18,804 bases of DNA, taken from positions 1 to 18,804 of the forward strand of contig JARROD010000081.1 in assembly GCA_037384225.1 (NCBI GenBank), given 5' to 3'. Position numbers and translations under genes: made by a program. Each line of letters starts with the position of its first letter. Position 1 is the first letter of the stretch. Source of the DNA: JARROD01 sp037384225. GTDB lineage: Bacteria > Pseudomonadota > Gammaproteobacteria > Pseudomonadales > Cellvibrionaceae. Positions 14,924-18,804 of the stretch are shown piece by piece. The notes beneath the pieces were generated by a model. It did not search any database. It saw only the letters and a list, made by a program, of their open reading frames with translations, and had not been told where the DNA came from.

Positions 14924-17374
14924 TCAGAAATCGTAGCTGACTCGGGAATAATAAAAAGCCCCATTAACACCAATTGGAGAAATAACATCGTAGATAAGAT
15001 TTCCGGACAGGTTCAATAAAGGTTGAGATTCGTCGGGGTAGTTGTCAAATATATTGTTGCCGCCAACGGCAAATGACAACTGTTCGCTCAGGTTGTATTG
15101 CACGTGCAGATCGGCGATCCATTCCGCACCGAAACGCTGCTGTGCGTCGGGGTCAAAGCTAAACACCCGTTTTACCGAACCAAACCGGGACGCCCTCGCC
15201 ATCAGAGTCCAATCTTCGTTGGTCCAGGTGGAAGAGAGGATAAGCTTATTTTCCGGGGCTGCAGATACCAGTGTGTTCTGTTCTTCTACGCCAATCAAAA
15301 CCTCCCCTACACCAAGGTTATCCAGAATATCCGGATTGGCGTCAAGACTAATAATTTCAGTTTTCGAGTGATTATAGGCCCCGGAAAGCATTAACTGACC
15401 ATTGTAAAAGTCAGTTTTATACTTGGTGACGACATCGACACCTTCTGTTTGAGTATCCGCCACATTGGTAAAAAATCGCACAGCGGCAATATTGGGGAAA
15501 CCCAGGTCGGTTAAATACTCGCGAACCGCGTCACCACCAATATTTTCCGACAGCGCAATCCGGTCTTCAATTTCTATGTAGTAAAAATCGACGGCGAAAC
15601 TGAAGCCCGAATCGAAATTACCCACCAGCCCCATATTGTAGTTGATGGATTCTTCCGGCTCCAGATCCACTGCACCCAGTGCAAGAGCTGCCGGATGATT
15701 AACCGGCAGGTTCTGCACCACCTCCAGCTCGCCATTTTCGTCAAAGCTGGTGGCAGCACCGCGGAAAAACGACTGACTCAAAGAAGGCGCCCGAAAACCG
15801 CTGCTCAGCGTTGCGCGCCACGCCAGCGCGGGCGTGAACTGATAGCGCGCGGATAATTTTCCGTTATACGTATCGCCAAAATTGCTGTAGTCTTCGTAAC
15901 GGGCAGCAACACCCATGGAGAGTTTGTCAGACAGTTCGGTTTCGGCGTCGATATAGACACTGACAGCGTAACGCCTCTGATCAACCCTGTCTTGCGGACT
16001 CAGCCCCGGGCCACCCTGAACACCGATTTCCTTACTGGTGTCGGAACCGGCAATATAAGAAGCACGATCCCCCGCCGTTGTTTCAAAAGACTCATCTCTG
16101 TATTCGCCACCAAAGGCAAAATGAACCGGTTCACGCAGGCCTATATCAATATTTTTCGACAAATCTGTGTTTAATGTCCACTGACTGTACTCGTACTCAG
16201 CCACATTAAAACTCGTTGGACTGTCTACTCCCAGGGAGGCATTCAGGCTGTTGGTAATGTCCCAGTCAAAATTGTTCTGACCGTAAGCAACACTGAGCTC
16301 CCAGTTCAATTTATCAGTCGTCTGACCTTTGGTGCCAAAAACCAGGGAATAGTCATCGATGGTAGCATCGGTAGTCGGCACGAAGCCGCTGTCATAGATT
16401 TCCCGCACATTCTGGCTGCCGTCGGGATAGCGGAAAAAGTTTGCCCCTTCCCCCACGCGGTGACTGTAGGTACCGAACGAATATAATTCCATATCTTCAC
16501 GCAGCCGGTATCCACTGTTGTATGCGAAGTTGTAATCGTCCATGTTACCGTCGCCGAGGCGATAATTTTGCTGTCCCTGTAAGGCGAGATTGGCCGGCGT
16601 CTGTTGTTCGAAAAGCACTTCGTCGAGCCCGGCCCGATTGGTGCTTTCGCGGTTGCGATAATCCAGGCTGAGATTTAAAAACCCTTTGTCACCCAGGTTA
16701 AATCCGATGTTGGAAGTCATCAAAACCGTTTCGCCATCATTGACGCGCTCTCCGGTTGGATCAAATTCTGTGCTATGTTGCCCGTAGGTAGCCGTCATTG
16801 ATCCCCCAAAGGCGCTGTCTTTAAGCACTACATTGATAACGCCGGCAATGGCATCGGAGCCGTACTGCGCAGCGGCGCCGTCCCGCAATATTTCTATACG
16901 CTCAATAGCGCTGGTGGGAATGGAGTTTAAATCCACCGGACTTGTACCCCGCCCCAATTTAGATTCGCTGGTAATGCTGGCGGTAGTGTGACGACGCTTG
17001 CCGTTGACAAGCACCAAAACCTGGTCCGGGTTTAACCCGCGCAATTGAGCGGGTCGCACCAGGTCAGCAAAATCTGAATTGGACTGGCGAGGTAAATTAA
17101 ATGACGGCACTAATGAATTCAGGGATTGCCCCAGTTCGCCACTCAAGGTTCCCCCGTCGTACAGGGACGACGCCTGAAAGACATCCACCGGCGCCAGACT
17201 TTCATTCTCGCCCCTTCGGCCGTTGCGCGAACCTACAATTTTTATTTCTTCAAGCTCAAACAGGAAGAACCCTTTCTTCTCCGTCTCTTGTGAATAACCG
17301 ATTCTTGGCATGATAGAGCATAATCCGAGAACAGATAAAACGTACGCAGAAGAATAACTCAACTTTTTTGGCAT
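14924..17374 (-). CDS. TonB-dependent outer membrane receptor
   Basis: This is a predicted TonB-energised outer-membrane transporter of 816 aa when started at the ATG at 17374, which has GAGAGAAG just upstream. A longer frame to 17428 adds 18 residues without an RBS. The signal sequence is residues about 1-28 (YVLSVLGLCS core). The TonB-box-like EEIKIVGSR is at 42-50, so no STN signalling domain fits. The plug (about 57-186) shows RPAQLRGLNPDQVLVLVNGKR and IERIEILRDGAAAQYGSDAIAGVINVVLKD. The long barrel ends YYSRVSYDF with a terminal Phe. The VNGKRRHT plug type is common in gammaproteobacterial receptors of unknown substrate. It is unrelated in detail to the receptor at 5257-7689. It ends 108 nt from the nuclease stop, facing it. 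Confidence 0.94.
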   Translation of the reverse strand: MPKKLSYSSAYVLSVLGLCSIMPRIGYSQETEKKGFFLFELEEIKIVGSRNGRRGENESLAPVDVFQASSLYDGGTLSGELGQSLNSLVPSFNLPRQSNSDFADLVRPAQLRGLNPDQVLVLVNGKRRHTTASITSESKLGRGTSPVDLNSIPTSAIERIEILRDGAAAQYGSDAIAGVINVVLKDSAFGGSMTATYGQHSTEFDPTGERVNDGETVLMTSNIGFNLGDKGFLNLSLDYRNRESTNRAGLDEVLFEQQTPANLALQGQQNYRLGDGNMDDYNFAYNSGYRLREDMELYSFGTYSHRVGEGANFFRYPDGSQNVREIYDSGFVPTTDATIDDYSLVFGTKGQTTDKLNWELSVAYGQNNFDWDITNSLNASLGVDSPTSFNVAEYEYSQWTLNTDLSKNIDIGLREPVHFAFGGEYRDESFETTAGDRASYIAGSDTSKEIGVQGGPGLSPQDRVDQRRYAVSVYIDAETELSDKLSMGVAARYEDYSNFGDTYNGKLSARYQFTPALAWRATLSSGFRAPSLSQSFFRGAATSFDENGELEVVQNLPVNHPAALALGAVDLEPEESINYNMGLVGNFDSGFSFAVDFYYIEIEDRIALSENIGGDAVREYLTDLGFPNIAAVRFFTNVADTQTEGVDVVTKYKTDFYNGQLMLSGAYNHSKTEIISLDANPDILDNLGVGEVLIGVEEQNTLVSAAPENKLILSSTWTNEDWTLMARASRFGSVKRVFSFDPDAQQRFGAEWIADLHVQYNLSEQLSFAVGGNNIFDNYPDESQPLLNLSGNLIYDVISPIGVNGAFYYSRVSYDF

Positions 17375-17554
17375 CTTCTCTCTCTTAAAAATAACAATGA
17401 CAAAATAACAATTTGCATGTCGTCCCAATAGAGGTGGAATTTTACATCGAATACATATAGATAAATGGTGAAACTCATTGAAGTGATATTGCGCACCTTA
17501 GCATTAATAATTAATCAAATAAGCGGTATAGTTCTTGAAATGAAATATTTTTGA

Positions 17555-17599
17555 GCCTTATGTTATACCCAAAGCGTTTGAGATTTAGGTATATAAAGC
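17555..17599. repeat. Solo/deleted copy of foldback family 1
   Basis: GCCTTA followed by TATACCCAAAGCGTTTGAGA and TTTAGG repeats the left arm of the 10991-11175 element. Instead of the interior it goes directly into TATATAAAGC, which resembles the element's right terminus (TATATAAGGC). This looks like a full element that lost about 140 bp of its hairpin interior. Confidence 0.8.
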
Positions 17600-17690
17600 G
17601 CTTTATATTTAAAATATATTCGCAATGCGAGACTATAAAACCATTGATAGAGATTAAAAACCGATCGCGGGCACCAAAAGACCACCAACT

Positions 17691-17723
17691 GTAAACCATT
17701 AACCGTAAACCATTAACCGTAAA
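17691..17723. repeat. 14-bp tandem repeat, 2.4 copies
   Basis: The unit GTAAACCATTAACC occurs at 17691-17704 and 17705-17718, followed by GTAAA. The sequence is unrelated to the 14-bp repeat at 8967, but it has the same period and copy number. Confidence 0.9.
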
Positions 17724-17788
17724 ATAGGAAAACGGTTCATTTTTCCGCGTGCGGATTTTTTCTAATGGCGCTTAAGAATTAGGTATAG

Positions 17789-17881
17789 ATGCACGACAAA
17801 GTAGCACTGGATAAAATGTATGCGGAACTAAGGTAAAACGGCAAAACCCTTTACAAATTAGTGGAATACCGCCAACAATAG
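17789..17881 (+). pseudogene. Possible remnant of a small gene interrupted by the MITE
   Basis: An ATG at 17789 opens MHDKVALDKMYAELR, then an in-frame TAA. The frame then continues as NGKTLYKLVEYRQQ up to the MITE insertion point. Charged, coding-like residues on both sides of the stop suggest a decayed fragment, for example of a transposase or small regulator. I recognise no family, and chance is possible. Confidence 0.2.
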
Positions 17882-17970
17882 TAACTTTTCAATAACCCGC
17901 GGTATTTGTGCCTTCGATTCGGTGGCCATCCGCCTGACACTGTGCTTACCCCGGGTTATTGAGAAGTTAC
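17881..17970. mobile_element. 90-bp MITE-like palindromic element, copy A
   Basis: The terminal inverted repeats are GTAACTT(T/C)TCAATAACCC at the left and its complement at the right, about 24 bp with two mismatches. The element is flanked by the direct repeat CAACAATA at 17873-17880 and 17971-17978, an 8-bp target site duplication. It has no coding capacity. The centre is GC-rich with GGTGGCCATCC. It matches copy B at 86 of 90 positions once the insert in B is removed. Confidence 0.88.
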
Positions 17971-18295
17971 CAACAATAAGAGTTACCCCATCGTTGCATA
18001 CATTTTCGAGCTCAGAAGCTTTTTCAATGACAAAATCAGGGTGCTGCATGGCCACATATACTCAAACCAGCAATTTTGAGTGTTAAGATTCTGAATTTCC
18101 AGATGTTATTGAAATGCATAAAATAGTCGTAATCGTAGTATTTAAGGCCTGCGCCAAAATCAATCCACTCTCGTTATTTATATTTTCACGCAGATCCTTG
18201 GCTTTTGAAGTTTATTGAGCCGCCACAACTTTAGGGCAACACTCACTTTATACAGCGTTACAATTTTATACTAAACTAACGAATTACCCTTGCTT

Positions 18296-18484
18296 GTAAC
18301 TTCTCAATAGCCCGGGGTATTTGTGCCTTCGATTCGGCGGCCATCCGGAGGTAGTTGGCCCAGACACGCCGGCAAGTACGTCCCTGTAGGCTTGGCGTCG
18401 GCATCCATGCCTCCGACAGTCTGGGCCAACTACCTCCGGACGTCCGCCTGACACTGTGCTTACCCCGGGTTATTGAGAAGTTAC
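18296..18484. mobile_element. MITE-like element, copy B, with nested insert
   Basis: It has the same termini as copy A (GTAACTTCTCAATAGCCC at the left, the complement of GTAACTTCTCAATAACCC at the right). It is flanked by CCTTGCTT at 18288-18295 and 18485-18492, an 8-bp target duplication with a different sequence from copy A's. Its right half is identical to copy A and its left half differs at four positions. The interior is expanded by a 99-bp insert (18348-18446). Confidence 0.88.
18348..18446. repeat. 99-bp palindromic insert inside MITE copy B
   Basis: Relative to copy A, 99 bp are inserted between TCCG and CCTG. The insert is bounded by a repeated TCCG (18344-18347, 18443-18446). Perfect 21-bp inverted arms at 18345-18365 and 18419-18439 (core GGAGGTAGTTGGCCCAGAC) enclose a GC-rich centre with GGCGTCGGCATCCATGCC. 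It is a different palindromic repeat family from its host element. Confidence 0.82.
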
Positions 18485-18567
18485 CCTTGCTTTTTGTAGC
18501 TAATTGGATTTTAAAACAAAATTTTCACATTATCAGTACAGCGGAGAGGTTTGAGACATTTCATACC

Positions 18568-18804
18568 ATGAGATTTAATATGCTTATCCTAGTCCTGGCA
18601 TTTACAACACTAAGTTTAAAAATTTATGCGGACTTCCTCAAAAGACTGGCCCCGGAAGTACAGTTGATCAATGAACTATATAAAACCACACGCCATATTG
18701 AGAGCTCAGAGAGTGACTCTGTAGCAATAGTCAACCAAGTCTTCCCCCGATACGCCAATCAAATGTGGACGGAAGGCATGATAGTCAACAGCGCTGATGA
18801 ACAG
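18568..18804 (+). CDS. Unrecognised exported protein, 3' end outside the window
   Basis: The first 79 codons of a gene run to the window edge. The ATG at 18568 opens a signal peptide (MRFNMLILVLAFTTLSLKIYA, charge then hydrophobic core, likely cleavage near residue 21). The following mature part is helical and charged: DFLKRLAPEVQLINELYKTT, then NQVFPRYANQMWTEGMIV. I cannot name a family. GGAGAGG lies 18 nt upstream, rather far for an RBS; the ATG at 18580 is an alternative start. MITE copy B ends about 80 nt before it and may affect its promoter. Confidence 0.7.
   Translation, partial: MRFNMLILVLAFTTLSLKIYADFLKRLAPEVQLINELYKTTRHIESSESDSVAIVNQVFPRYANQMWTEGMIVNSADEQ

Larger units (their letters stand above)
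17375..18567. other. 1.2-kb repeat-rich region without an intact gene
   Basis: The receptor promoter must lie near 17375-17550, but I find no firm consensus boxes. The rest carries the repeats listed separately (17555-17599, 17691-17723, 17881-17970, 18296-18484), a possible gene remnant (17789-17881), and AT-rich sequence with no recognisable frame (17979-18295). A short hairpin plus T-run (TCCGCGTGCGGA then six T) occurs at about 17744-17761. Confidence 0.6.

Noticed and set aside
17858..18055. 65-codon minus-strand frame
   Set aside because: Most of it is the translated MITE copy A; no independent coding signal.
1..18804. CRISPR arrays, tRNA, rRNA, prophage or complete insertion sequence
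   Set aside because: No regularly spaced repeats, no tRNA-like cloverleaf or rRNA sequence recognised, and no transposase, integrase or phage genes.

Overview
The window looks like chromosomal DNA of a marine gammaproteobacterium, in style close to Cellvibrionales and relatives. The reasons are a sodium-pump type oxaloacetate decarboxylase, two large TonB-dependent receptors, a FecI-type sigma factor, a gammaproteobacterial min operon and a secreted S1/P1 nuclease. The taxonomic guess is inference from gene content only. Much of the sequence is ordinary housekeeping and transport. The unusual parts are a damaged minC, an abbreviated sigma/anti-sigma/receptor locus, and several families of short palindromic repeats.

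Layout. 1-530 has no convincing gene. A TetR-family regulator (531-1178, minus) is followed by the minus-strand operon oadG-oadA-oadB (4887 down to 1494), a membrane-bound Na+-translocating oxaloacetate decarboxylase. Next on the minus strand come a candidate 49-residue small ORF (8877-8728), a FecI-like ECF sigma factor (8694-8176), a stub of FecR holding only its cytoplasmic N-terminal domain (8161-7916), and a TonB-dependent receptor without the N-terminal signalling domain (7689-5257). Divergently, a plus-strand pair encodes an acyl-CoA dehydrogenase and an SDR/3-hydroxyacyl-CoA dehydrogenase (9025-10985). It is closed by a 185-bp foldback repeat.

An OhrR-like MarR regulator (11298-11744) follows, then a 420-bp gap with a hairpin and a good sigma-70 promoter leading into minC-minD-minE. 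minC is split by an exact 20-bp tandem duplication that shifts the frame; removing one copy restores a continuous 245-codon MinC. minE overlaps by 11 nt a secreted S1/P1 nuclease gene, which converges on a second TonB-dependent receptor (17374-14924).

17375-18567 is almost gene-free and rich in repeats. It has a solo arm of the foldback family, a 14-bp tandem repeat, and two copies of a 90-bp MITE-like palindrome, each flanked by an 8-bp direct repeat. One MITE copy carries a second, 99-bp palindromic insert. The window ends inside an unrecognised gene for an exported protein.

Working together: OadGAB couples oxaloacetate decarboxylation to Na+ export. The acyl-CoA dehydrogenase/SDR pair fits consecutive steps of fatty-acid or branched-chain acyl-CoA oxidation. 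The sigma factor and FecR stub sit where a regulator of the adjacent receptor would be expected, but the usual periplasmic signalling parts are missing.
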